A DNA stretch of 17,952 nt from Actinomycetes bacterium (GCA_021801615.1 JAJYXS010000084.1:1-17952), one strand, 5' to 3'; positions 1 through 6,068 are shown, counted from the stretch's first letter. Translations and numbers: made by a program. Notes: generated by a model from the letters alone, not told the origin.

Positions 1-213
1 ACGCACCGCCGCCCGGACGAGCTCCAGGCGCTCGGCGACCGTGAGCACGCTCGGTTCCCCACTGGTGCCGGTGACCACGACGCCCTGCGAGCCGTTGGTC
101 GCCTGGCGATCGATCAGCGCCTCGAAGGCCTCCAGGTCGACCCGGCCCCCGCTGAAGGGGGTCACGACCGGCGTGTACGAGCCGACCAGCGCGGTCGGGG
201 AAAGCTGGTTCAT
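1..213 (-). CDS. DapA/N-acetylneuraminate lyase family protein, 5' part only (runs off left edge)
   Basis: Only the first 71 residues are in the window, starting at an ATG at 213. The N-terminal strand-loop pattern SYTPVVTPF followed by VDLEAFEALIDRQATNGSQG and the motif GTSGE (residues 49-53) is the dihydrodipicolinate synthase/aldolase TIM-barrel signature, where GTTGE is usual. The Schiff-base lysine and the tyrosine that would decide function lie outside the window. The start is 10 bases after the stop of the two-cupin gene with no clear Shine-Dalgarno, so translation is probably coupled to that gene. In a catabolic setting this family often supplies pyruvate-releasing aldolases or hydratase-aldolases rather than lysine biosynthesis, and the neighbours favour that here (inference). 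The family call is firm; the reaction is unknown. Confidence 0.85.
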   Translation of the reverse strand, partial: MNQLSPTALVGSYTPVVTPFSGGRVDLEAFEALIDRQATNGSQGVVVTGTSGEPSVLTVAERLELVRAAVR

Positions 214-223
214 CCCAGGCGCC

Positions 224-1435
224 TCACAGCGCGCTGTCGCGGTTGGTCGCGAAGCCGCGCTGGGAGCCGAGCAACCGGTACGGCCTCTTCAGGTCCTCTT
301 GCCACATGAGCGAGTCCATCGCGATGTGCAGGGGGCTGTCCTGGATCGTGAGCTCGTACACGGGCTGGTCGTTGGACGCGTGGTGGTGGATCATCCAGCC
401 GGGCGCGGTGAGCATGAGGTCGCCCGCCGACCACTCGTAGCGCTTCCCGCCCACCCTGCTCCAGCCGCTCCCGGAGAAGAAGTAATTGATGGCGGCCGAC
501 GCATGGCGATGGGGGCGATCGACGATCCCCGGCGGGCGCAGGGTGATCGTGGCGAAGAAGTTGTTGCTCGTGCCGTTCGTCCGGCCGGTCGCCGGGTTGT
601 AGAGCAGGTAGAGCCTGCGCCCGCGATAGGAGGGACCGAGGGCGCTCAGCTGGTCGAGCTCCTTCTTCACCTCCCGCCACGGCCAGTGGAGGGGGTGCTG
701 CTCGACGACCTCTGGGTTGATGAGGCGCTCGTAGGACATGAGCATCGCGCCGCGCTCGCCGAGCGGGAAGACGTGGGCGACCGGGTGCTCGTCGATCTCG
801 TCGGATCCCTCGGGGCGGACGGCCGGCTCCTCTGGCGGGTGCTCGTCGACGAAGTGGACGCGGATCTTCTCGAGCAGTGGCGCGTTGGAGTAGGTCAGCC
901 TGACCTGGCGCTCCGAGCTGTCGTTCTCGTGGAAATAGGTCGTGAGGGCCGGCGTGTGCCACACGTCGTACTGGTCGAAGGCGATCTTCTCGCCGCCGAC
1001 GACGGCGAACCCCGATCCCGCGATGCAAAAGCAGACCTGCGACGAGTTGTGCCGGATCGGCGCCGTGCGCTCCCCGGGAAGGAGGACCTCGAGGGTCACC
1101 CGGATGCCTGGGGCGAGCCCGAGCCCGGGCTCTTCGGCCAGGGGGTGGACGATCCAGGCGCTGCGGCGGCCGTCTGCGGGTCGCGGCAGCGAGGCGAGCC
1201 GCTCTACCTGCGCCTTTATCTCGGCCGCCCGGATGACGACCGGCGGCCACATCACCTCTTCGACCGGCGGGTAGCTTGCATCCACCCGGTCCACGAAGCG
1301 TGCATGGATCGGTTCGGGCCGCTCGTCGTCCCGAGCGGCACTGCCAGCATCCGCTTGCCGCTCGCCGTCCCCCAGCTGGTCACTCAGCTGGTCGCTCAGT
1401 TGGTCCCCCAGCTGGTCGCTCAATTGGTCCGTCAT
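224..1435 (-). CDS. Two-cupin protein, gentisate 1,2-dioxygenase-like
   Basis: 403 residues with two cupin halves (about 110-200 and 290-365). The C-terminal half carries the better metal site: PHRH (H309, H311) followed by a GDL turn and HHH at 350-352, as in the iron site of gentisate/1-hydroxy-2-naphthoate dioxygenases. The N-terminal half has only H129 (RHNSS) at the equivalent place, so it looks metal-poor. The first 23 residues are a DQLS/DQLG repeat of unclear role (see repeat entry). A GGAAGGG Shine-Dalgarno-like sequence lies about 8 bases before the ATG at 1435. The gene sits 33 bases after the cyclodeaminase-like gene and 10 bases before the DapA-family gene, consistent with one operon. 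A ring-opening dioxygenase feeding an aldolase would fit, but the substrate is not known and a non-oxygenase cupin role is possible. Confidence 0.8.
   Translation of the reverse strand: MTDQLSDQLGDQLSDQLSDQLGDGERQADAGSAARDDERPEPIHARFVDRVDASYPPVEEVMWPPVVIRAAEIKAQVERLASLPRPADGRRSAWIVHPLAEEPGLGLAPGIRVTLEVLLPGERTAPIRHNSSQVCFCIAGSGFAVVGGEKIAFDQYDVWHTPALTTYFHENDSSERQVRLTYSNAPLLEKIRVHFVDEHPPEEPAVRPEGSDEIDEHPVAHVFPLGERGAMLMSYERLINPEVVEQHPLHWPWREVKKELDQLSALGPSYRGRRLYLLYNPATGRTNGTSNNFFATITLRPPGIVDRPHRHASAAINYFFSGSGWSRVGGKRYEWSAGDLMLTAPGWMIHHHASNDQPVYELTIQDSPLHIAMDSLMWQEDLKRPYRLLGSQRGFATNRDSAL
1373..1432 (-). repeat. Five 12-bp tandem units encoding DQLS/DQLG at the start of the two-cupin gene
   Basis: Five imperfect 12-base units (consensus CAGCTGGTCNCT on the plus strand) lie directly after the start codon and encode five DQL(S/G/T-type) tetrapeptides. 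The unit length is a multiple of three, so copy-number change keeps the reading frame. Synonymous differences (CAG/CAA, CTG/TTG) show the array is not brand new. Confidence 0.9.
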
Positions 1436-1468
1436 CGTCTCGTCCCTTCCTTCCTCGTCATCGCCTGC

Positions 1469-2587
1469 TCACCGAAGAGCCGGTGCGTCCGTGCGTCCCC
1501 CGAGCGCCACCTCCGCGCGCCCCCGGCGTCCGAGCGCGACCACCGAGCCCGGCAGGGTGCCGGACGGAGCGCGCACCTGCTGCTGCTCGGCGCCCGGGCC
1601 GATCCCGAGCCGCCGCAGTACCGCCGCGCCCAGCGCGACGTCTTCGATCCCCGATCCCATGCCCTTGAACAGCGTGACATCGCCCGGCTCGCGAGCAGGG
1701 GTGCCGGCGGCGACGACGGCGCCCAGGGTGCGGACGCCACTCCATCCGCCGACGTGTGCGCTCCCGGCGCCCTCTGCGCTCCCGGCGACTCCACCACCAG
1801 TGCTGGCCTGGGTGCCGAAGAACTCCCGGAGCTCGCTCGACAGCCGCTTCGCCTGGGAGAGGCTGTCGGTCACGATCGCCGAGCAGCGCGCCAGGATCGC
1901 CGGCTCGAACTCCCGGCGCTCGAGGTCGATCGCACCCACGGCGTTCAAGTGCATGCCGGGCGTGACCATCGCGTCGAGGAGCACCGGCTCGGTCGCTCTC
2001 GTCACGAGCGTGACCACGTCGGCTCCCTCGACCGCCTCTTTTGCAGACCCGGCCGCGTGGCAGCGCACGCCCAACGCGTCGGTCACCTTCGCGGCGAAGG
2101 CCTCGCGCCGCTCCGGGGAACGGCTGTACGCGCGCACCTCGGCGAGCGGGCGCACCTGGGCGACGGCGGCCACCTGGGGGAGTGCCTGCTTGCCGGTGCC
2201 GATGACCGCGAGGACCGAGGCGTTCTTCGGAGCCAGCACGTCGGTGGCGAGCGCCGCGGTCCCCGAGGTCCGCAGCTGGCCGAGCGCGAAGGCCTCGATG
2301 CAGGCGACGAGGGCGCCGGAGCGCGTGTCGAACAGGCAGAGCAGCGGGTCCGCCCCTCTTGGGGTGTGGGTCCAGACCTTGGTCCCTGCGAGCTCGAGCC
2401 CGGTGAAGGCCGCACCGAGCGCGTGGAGCGTGGCGTGGTCCCCGTAGCCGAGCATCGTCTTCTCGAGCTCGACTGCCAGTTCGTTCCCCTCGTGGGCGAA
2501 CCCGGCGCGCAGCTCCTCGAGCGCCACGGCGAGGTCGAGCACCGACACCACGTCGTGCTCGGAGATCCAGTACGTGGTCTCAGCCAT
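1469..2587 (-). CDS. Ornithine cyclodeaminase/mu-crystallin family protein
   Basis: 372 residues, of which about 330 resemble the NAD(P)-dependent cyclodeaminase, alanine dehydrogenase and ketimine reductase family. Seen are GTKVW (K70), LRTSGTAA (R106), the Rossmann motif VIGTGKQA (130-132), NAVGA (215-219) and KGMGSGIEDVALG (308-320). Members interconvert amino acids, cyclic imines and oxo-acids in the cytoplasm. Two oddities: the Asp usual after NAVG(A/S) is Ile (I220) with Asp next to it, and residues about 258-298 are a Gly/Ala/Ser-rich insertion containing a 13-base direct repeat (1757-1769 and 1775-1787). The ATG at 2587 has no Shine-Dalgarno, and an in-frame stop lies just upstream, so no earlier start exists. 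A 14-codon leader ORF ends on this start. First gene of the minus-strand operon with the two-cupin gene. Confidence 0.85.
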   Translation of the reverse strand: MAETTYWISEHDVVSVLDLAVALEELRAGFAHEGNELAVELEKTMLGYGDHATLHALGAAFTGLELAGTKVWTHTPRGADPLLCLFDTRSGALVACIEAFALGQLRTSGTAALATDVLAPKNASVLAVIGTGKQALPQVAAVAQVRPLAEVRAYSRSPERREAFAAKVTDALGVRCHAAGSAKEAVEGADVVTLVTRATEPVLLDAMVTPGMHLNAVGAIDLERREFEPAILARCSAIVTDSLSQAKRLSSELREFFGTQASTGGGVAGSAEGAGSAHVGGWSGVRTLGAVVAAGTPAREPGDVTLFKGMGSGIEDVALGAAVLRRLGIGPGAEQQQVRAPSGTLPGSVVALGRRGRAEVALGGRTDAPALR

Positions 2588-2624
2588 GCGGCGTGGTCAC
2601 CGGCTCGCCTGGGTGCGCAGCCAT
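2580..2624 (-). CDS. Possible 14-residue leader peptide ending on the cyclodeaminase-family start codon
   Basis: An ATG at 2624, preceded three bases upstream by GAGGAGG (2628-2634), opens a frame reading MAAHPGEPVTTPHG. Its TGA at 2582-2580 overlaps codons 2-3 of the downstream gene, whose own ATG (2587) lacks a ribosome site. Seen directly: the ORF, the strong purine box and the overlap. Inferred: ribosomes load at the leader and reinitiate or slip back onto the main ATG. The spacing of three bases is shorter than ideal, and no amino-acid-specific attenuation signature (run of one codon) is visible. Confidence 0.4.
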   Translation of the reverse strand: MAAHPGEPVTTPHG

Positions 2625-2696
2625 CTGCCTCCTCGTCCCGCACCTGGAGGCCCGAACGGCCCGGGACTCGCGTACGCCACCGCGCCAAGGTGCGAC

Positions 2697-2709
2697 AGAA
2701 ACCGTTTCT
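2697..2709. promoter_or_regulatory. Palindrome AGAAAC-C-GTTTCT, candidate operator at the transcript start
   Basis: A perfect inverted repeat with 6-base arms and one central base lies just downstream of the -10 of the minus-strand promoter, covering about +3 to +15. A repressor bound there would block initiation. The IclR-type regulator encoded next door is the obvious candidate ligand-responsive factor, but the link is inference. Confidence 0.45.
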
Positions 2710-2718
2710 TCCCTACGT

Positions 2719-2747
2719 ACCCTAGGGAGCCGCTCCCAGCGTGTCAA
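2719..2747 (-). promoter_or_regulatory. Sigma-70-type promoter for the cyclodeaminase/two-cupin operon
   Basis: On the minus strand a perfect TTGACA (2747-2742) is followed after exactly 17 bases by TAGGGT (2724-2719), which fits the actinobacterial TANNNT -10. The transcript should begin near 2712, about 125 bases before the main start codon. The spacer is almost filled by the perfect palindrome GGGAGCCGCTCCC (2725-2737, written on plus). Confidence 0.7.
2725..2737. promoter_or_regulatory. Palindrome GGGAGC-C-GCTCCC between -35 and -10
   Basis: A perfect 13-base inverted repeat with one central base occupies 13 of the 17 spacer bases. This is a classic operator position. It differs in sequence from the second palindrome at 2697-2709, so two different proteins could bind, or one of the two may be incidental. 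Confidence 0.45.
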
Positions 2748-2804
2748 GAAGCCAGCGTGTCAAGAAGCCAGCGTGTCAAGAAGCCAGCGTGCCAAGAAGC
2801 CAGC
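2741..2804. repeat. Four 16-bp tandem repeats carrying TTGACA boxes
   Basis: Units of GTGTCAAGAAGCCAGC (plus strand) start at 2741, 2757, 2773 and 2789; the fourth has GTGCC, and a decayed start of a fifth follows at 2805. Read on the minus strand, units one to three each contain TTGACA, but only the one at 2742-2747 is correctly spaced from a -10. The 16-base period is about one and a half helical turns, so successive units face alternate sides of the helix. Confidence 0.9.
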
Positions 2805-2841
2805 GTGCCGGGAAGAAGGACGAGAAGGACGAAGAGGGGTC

Positions 2842-2861
2842 GCCGACGCCGGCTCCTCGGC
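2842..2861 (-). terminator. Possible weak terminator after the IclR gene
   Basis: On the minus strand GCCGA and TCGGC form a 5-bp stem about 48 bases after the IclR stop, followed by a pyrimidine-rich stretch (2806-2840). There is no true U-run, so this is a weak call. Confidence 0.3.
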
Positions 2862-2908
2862 AACTGGACGGGCCGCAGGGCACGCCGGCGCGGGGTTCTC
2901 GCCGGAGA

Positions 2909-3700
2909 TCAGGGCAGGGCCGCTTCGACGGTGCGCTTCGTCTCGAGCAGCGGTGCGACGAGCTCGTCCCATCTGCGGTCCGGCATGCGAGCCAAGGGGA
3001 CCGACACGCTGATCGAGACGACTGGCCGCCCGTCGCGCTGGCAGGCGGCCGCGCTCACCGACCCGATGCCGATCTCGCTCTCGTTGTCGTTCCGAGCGAA
3101 GCCCTCGCGGCGCGCGGCTTCGATCTCTTGGAGGAGTGCAGCGCGCGACGTGATCGACCTGTCCGTCAGCGCCGGAAGCCTCGGGGACGGGTACAGCCGG
3201 CGAAGGAATTCGTCGCTCTCACAGGCGAGCCACGCCTTGCCGATCGACGTGCAGTGCGCCCACATGAGACTGCCGACGCGCGAGGCGACACGCAGGGCAT
3301 TCGGGCTCTCGGCGCACGCGACGAACAGGACCTGGTCACCTTGGAGCACCGCGGCGTGCACCGTCTCTGCGGTCTGCTCGCGCAGCTGCTCGAGGAACGG
3401 CTGCACGAGCGTGCGCACGTCGAGGTCGCGGGCGGCGCGCAAGCCGGTCCGCAGGAGGACCGGCCCGACGCGATAGATCCTGCTCTCCGGGTCCTGCTCG
3501 GCGAAGCCGCGGTGGACGAGCATGGCGAGCAGCCGGTGGGCGGTGGAGACGGCGGTGCCGAGCTCGGAGGCCGCCTCCGACACGCGTACTTGCTTGCGCT
3601 CGGTCAGGAGGATGAGGAGCCGAAGGACGTTGTCGACCGATTCGATCGGGTACGTGGGGGCACGCGCCACCGGTGGGTCGTCGACAGCGGGTGCGCTCAT
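2909..3700 (-). CDS. IclR-family transcriptional regulator
   Basis: 263 residues from the ATG at 3700. The N-terminal winged helix-turn-helix (about residues 18-80) shows SVDNVLRLLILL, then VSEAASELGTAVSTAHRLL and a wing ending in YRVG. The rest matches the IclR effector-binding domain, including TSIGKAWLA and a segment GFARNDNESEIGIGSVSAA. The frame is open upstream to 3841, but that would overlap the ferritin-like gene and add a low-complexity tail. The IclR domain begins just after the 3700 start, and a TACGAT box sits eight bases before it, so a leaderless message starting at this ATG is likely. IclR proteins usually control adjacent catabolic operons in response to an aromatic or small acid ligand. 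The three genes downstream, with operator-like palindromes, are the probable targets. Confidence 0.9.
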   Translation of the reverse strand: MSAPAVDDPPVARAPTYPIESVDNVLRLLILLTERKQVRVSEAASELGTAVSTAHRLLAMLVHRGFAEQDPESRIYRVGPVLLRTGLRAARDLDVRTLVQPFLEQLREQTAETVHAAVLQGDQVLFVACAESPNALRVASRVGSLMWAHCTSIGKAWLACESDEFLRRLYPSPRLPALTDRSITSRAALLQEIEAARREGFARNDNESEIGIGSVSAAACQRDGRPVVSISVSVPLARMPDRRWDELVAPLLETKRTVEAALP

Positions 3701-3708
3701 CGGCGGCA

Positions 3709-3714
3709 ATCGTA
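3709..3714 (-). promoter_or_regulatory. -10 box of a likely leaderless IclR promoter
   Basis: TACGAT (minus strand) ends eight bases before the ATG at 3700, so the predicted transcript start falls on or within two bases of the start codon. No Shine-Dalgarno is visible, which fits leaderless translation, a common actinobacterial arrangement. No convincing -35 was found. Confidence 0.45.
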
Positions 3715-3782
3715 CCGCTCGCCCCGTGCCGGGCTGCTGGGGCGCCACCGGTCGTCCTTCGACGTGCAGATCGCCAAGGGGC

Positions 3783-4331
3783 TCACTTGGACGTTCGATC
3801 GCGTCGGGCGTGGCGCTCGAGGAACCCGAGGATCGTCGCATGCTTTTCGGTGTCGAGCAGCATCACCTGTACGATCAGGCCCCACAGCGTCGCGTCCTCG
3901 AAGGGTCGTAGCTGCTTCCTGAGCGTCTGGAGCTCGTGGCGGTCCTTTTCTTCGTACTCTCTCAACGTTCGGATCGCCGCGACCAGCTCCTCGTCGAGGT
4001 CCCAGCCGAGCGGAGGGATCGAGGTCTCGAGCTCGCCCAGCGTGTCCCAAGCCATGGCTGTCGCGATGTCGACGAGCATGCGGTGATGCTTGCGCTCGTC
4101 CTCCAGGATGAGATTGGTCAGGTACCGGACGGCGGGATCGCTGGCCGAGGCCGAGACGCGCTCGTACTCGGCGAGGATCCTGCCCTCTTCTGCACCGTGC
4201 TTGGCCAGGACCCGGACGAGCGCGCGCATCGAGGTGCTGGCCCCGGTCGCTCGCAGGCCGTCCAGCGCCCGTTCGAAGCCCGGCGAGACGATCCCTCGCT
4301 CCTCGCCTTGCACCGCGCTGTCGCCGTCCAT
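3783..4331 (-). CDS. Ferritin-like four-helix protein, possible diiron protein
   Basis: 182 residues, mostly helical, with a repeated metal-site-like pattern. HGAEEGRI (E48/E49) and EDERKHH (E77-H83) lie in the first helix pair; YEEKDRHEL (about 126-134) and LDTEKH (159-164) lie in the second. The two D-x-x-K-H segments (78-82 and 160-164) make the halves look like an internal duplication typical of the ferritin/rubrerythrin fold. A GGGAGGG Shine-Dalgarno precedes the ATG at 4331. There is no signal peptide, so it is cytosolic. It lies 82 bases upstream of the IclR start on the same strand. It could be an iron or peroxide protein protecting iron-dependent cupin enzymes, or an oxygenase-like protein; neither is shown. 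No rubredoxin domain is present. I do not recognise a named gene. Confidence 0.7.
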   Translation of the reverse strand: MDGDSAVQGEERGIVSPGFERALDGLRATGASTSMRALVRVLAKHGAEEGRILAEYERVSASASDPAVRYLTNLILEDERKHHRMLVDIATAMAWDTLGELETSIPPLGWDLDEELVAAIRTLREYEEKDRHELQTLRKQLRPFEDATLWGLIVQVMLLDTEKHATILGFLERHARRDRTSK

Positions 4332-4370
4332 GCCGCCCTCCCGTCTCCTTCGGGGGACGCGTCCACGCCC

Positions 4371-4428
4371 CGCTGCTCATTCTGGCGTACCGCGAGCAGC
4401 TCAATCTGGCGTAGCGCGAGCAGCGCAC
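4371..4428. repeat. 24-bp direct repeat in the divergent ferritin-like/decarboxylase intergenic region
   Basis: Two copies of TCTGGCGTANCGCGAGCAG start at 4381 and 4405 (period 24 bases). GCTGCTC at 4371-4377 also pairs as an inverted repeat with GAGCAGC at 4393-4399. The block lies between divergently transcribed genes (starts at 4331 and 4557), so it may be a regulator-binding region. No factor can be named. Confidence 0.6.
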
Positions 4429-4503
4429 GCTGGCACAGCCACGGTGCCGCTGGTGCCCGCGGAGCCTCCGATGTGACGCTGCCCCTGGCATACTGGGACG
4501 CGG

Positions 4504-4560
4504 ATGGCGACGGTGCCGGCGACCAGGCTGTCGCGACGGCCGAGCAGGTGTCCGGCGTGA
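4504..4560 (+). CDS. Possible 18-residue leader ORF overlapping the decarboxylase-family start
   Basis: An ATG at 4504 opens MATVPATRLSRRPSRCPA and stops at TGA 4558-4560, overlapping the GTG start at 4557 (GTGA). A CATACT box at 4489-4494 would place a transcript start near 4501, making this ATG almost leaderless. The downstream GTG has no good Shine-Dalgarno. The ORF and overlap are seen; its translation is inference and chance is possible. Confidence 0.3.
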   Translation: MATVPATRLSRRPSRCPA

Positions 4561-5540
4561 GGCGGCCGCTCACCCTCGCCTGCTGGGACTACGACCGGAC
4601 CGCCGCGCTCGCCGACGGCCGCGTCCAGCCGCAAGGCGTCGAGCTGCGGTACCTCTCGATGCCCGTGGAGGAGACCTTCTTCCGCATGGCCCGCTTCGGC
4701 GAGTTCGACGCAGCCGAGCTCTCGCTGTCTTCCTATGTGATCGGCCTCTCGCGTACAGCTCCGTTCGTGGGCGTGCCGGTGTTCCCGTCGCGGGCGTTCC
4801 GGCACAACGGGGTGTACGTGTACGCAGGCTCTGGAGTGAACGAGCCGGCGGACTTGCGCGGACGCGTGGTCGGCGTGCCCGAGTACCAGCTCACGGCGGT
4901 CGTGTGGATTCGCGGGATGCTGGCCGAGCTGTACGGCGTGCCGGTCGAGTCCGTCTCCTACCGGACGGGCGGCCTGGAGTCGCCGGGCCGGGTCGAGAAG
5001 CTCGCCGTCGACGTTCCGGGCGTCGAGATCGAGCCCATCGGCCACGACCGGACGCTCTCCGAGCTGCTCGTCGCCGGCGAGATCGACGCCCTGTACACCC
5101 CCCGGCTCCCGTCGGCCTTCGCGGCAGGACACCCAGCCGTGCGGCGGCTCTGGCCCGACAGCCCTGTTGCCGAGCGCGAGTACTTCCAGAAGACGGGGGT
5201 CTTCCCCATCATGCACCTCCTCGCGCTGCGCCGGGACGTCTACGAGCAGGACCGGTGGCTCGCGAGGTCGCTCTTCGACGCGTTCGTCGAGGCGAAGCGG
5301 CTGGCCGAGGCGCGGCTGGGGGAGACGGCGGCGATGGCCACCATGCTGCCGTGGGGCTACGAGGAGGCGAGGAGGGTGCGGGCGCTGATGGGCGAGGACT
5401 TCTGGCCGTACGGGCTCGCGCCGAACGAGCACGTGCTGCGCACGTTCCTGCGGTACCTCCACGAGCAGCACCTGAGCGACCGGCTCTACGAGCCCGCCGA
5501 GCTGTTCGCCAAAGAGACGCTCGAGACCGCCGTCGTCTGA
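4557..5540 (+). CDS. 4,5-dihydroxyphthalate decarboxylase-family protein (PBP2 fold), copy 1
   Basis: 327 residues from GTG 4557. It follows the family pattern closely: LTLACWDYDRT, then PVEETFFRM, ELSLSSY, PVFPSRAFRHNG, DLRGRVVGVPEY, FPIMHLLALRR, and FWPYGLAPNE followed by a C-terminal HEQHL...PAELF. The fold is related to periplasmic binding proteins, but there is no signal peptide, so it acts in the cytoplasm. Family members are annotated as removing a carboxyl from 4,5-dihydroxyphthalate to give protocatechuate, but the name is widely applied to uncharacterised relatives. The start is uncertain: an in-frame GTG at 4548 is also possible, and the open frame extends further upstream without family similarity. 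It is divergent from the ferritin-like gene and lies upstream of the transporter. Confidence 0.8.
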   Translation: MRRPLTLACWDYDRTAALADGRVQPQGVELRYLSMPVEETFFRMARFGEFDAAELSLSSYVIGLSRTAPFVGVPVFPSRAFRHNGVYVYAGSGVNEPADLRGRVVGVPEYQLTAVVWIRGMLAELYGVPVESVSYRTGGLESPGRVEKLAVDVPGVEIEPIGHDRTLSELLVAGEIDALYTPRLPSAFAAGHPAVRRLWPDSPVAEREYFQKTGVFPIMHLLALRRDVYEQDRWLARSLFDAFVEAKRLAEARLGETAAMATMLPWGYEEARRVRALMGEDFWPYGLAPNEHVLRTFLRYLHEQHLSDRLYEPAELFAKETLETAVV

Positions 5541-5557
5541 CCCGGTCCGAGGGCACG

Positions 5558-5660
5558 ACTGGCCCGGCCCGGGCGAGCCGACCGTGGACGCGGACCGAGC
5601 GATACGGCGACTGGACTGGCCCAGCCCGGGCGAGCCGACCGTGGAGCCGGATCGAGCGAT
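5558..5660. repeat. Diverged direct repeat, two copies about 46 bp each
   Basis: ACTGGCCC(G/A)GCCCGGGCGAG begins at 5558 and again at 5615, and the match continues through CCGACCGTGGA to GAGCGAT with about four mismatches. It lies directly after the decarboxylase stop and contains the palindrome GCCCGGGC in each copy. It may act as a terminator-like structured region or be a passive duplication. Confidence 0.8.
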
Positions 5661-5784
5661 CTCGAGACGGCCCAGGCCGCGACCTCGGGCTCCGGGCTGG
5701 AGCCGGCGTGTCGGGTGAGCGCCAGCTGCTCTGCCGTCCACGCGTCGAGCGCCTGCTTCTGCGCGCGAATTGTCTTTGGTAGGA

Positions 5785-5813
5785 CCTTGACAGCGAGACC
5801 GAGTGTTGAGAAA
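5785..5813 (+). promoter_or_regulatory. Candidate promoter for the ABC transporter operon
   Basis: A perfect TTGACA (5785-5790), 17 bases, then GAAACT (5808-5813) preceded by TGA as an extended -10. The -10 is poor (3 of 6), so the call rests on the -35 and spacing. The pair GTCAC (5816-5820) and GTGAC (5836-5840), 20 bases apart centre to centre, would cover the transcript start and could bind a dimer. Confidence 0.4.
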
Positions 5814-6068
5814 CTGTGTCACTGCCACAATCAGCGTGACCGTCCACTCACCGCCGAGGGTTCGCAGGCGGCGATGAGCTTCTCAGGGGGGGCTGTAGTG
5901 ATCGTGATCGTCGATTGCGTGCAACGGGCTGCGGAACGTACGCCGCGTTCGTACCCGGTCGCCCCTGGCCTCCCCCCGGGTGCAGGCCTTCGCGCCGGGT
6001 CCGTCGCGGCTGCCCATCGCCGTCCGGCGCCCCAGCGGGACCTGGAGCCGTCCCACGTGGATGTCCCA

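Larger units (their letters stand above)
2588..2908. other. Regulatory gap between the IclR gene and the cyclodeaminase-family gene
   Basis: About 320 bases with no full-length gene. Read on the minus strand from the IclR stop it holds a weak hairpin with a following pyrimidine-rich tract, the 16-bp tandem repeats, a promoter with a palindrome in its spacer, a second palindrome near the predicted transcript start, a leader of about 125 bases, and a 14-codon ORF. Plus-strand open frames here are composition artefacts, because the tandem repeat and promoter explain the sequence better. Confidence 0.7.

Noticed and set aside
41..2725. A plus-strand open frame of 894 codons opposite the two-cupin and cyclodeaminase-family genes
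   Set aside because: It is antisense to two genes with clear family motifs and has no recognisable domain; long antisense frames are expected at this GC content.
2741..2804. CRISPR-like array
   Set aside because: Repeats are head-to-tail 16-base units with no spacers and no cas genes.
3701..3841. Longer IclR start at 3841
   Set aside because: It would overlap the end of the ferritin-like gene and add a low-complexity tail; the 3700 start has a well-placed -10 box.
2741..3922. A plus-strand frame that includes the 16-bp repeats and runs opposite the IclR gene
   Set aside because: It starts inside the tandem repeat and overlaps the well-supported IclR gene in antisense; the region is better explained as a promoter.
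5541..5760. Insertion-sequence remnant suggested by the 57-base-period repeat
   Set aside because: No transposase fragment, terminal inverted repeats or target-site duplication could be seen.
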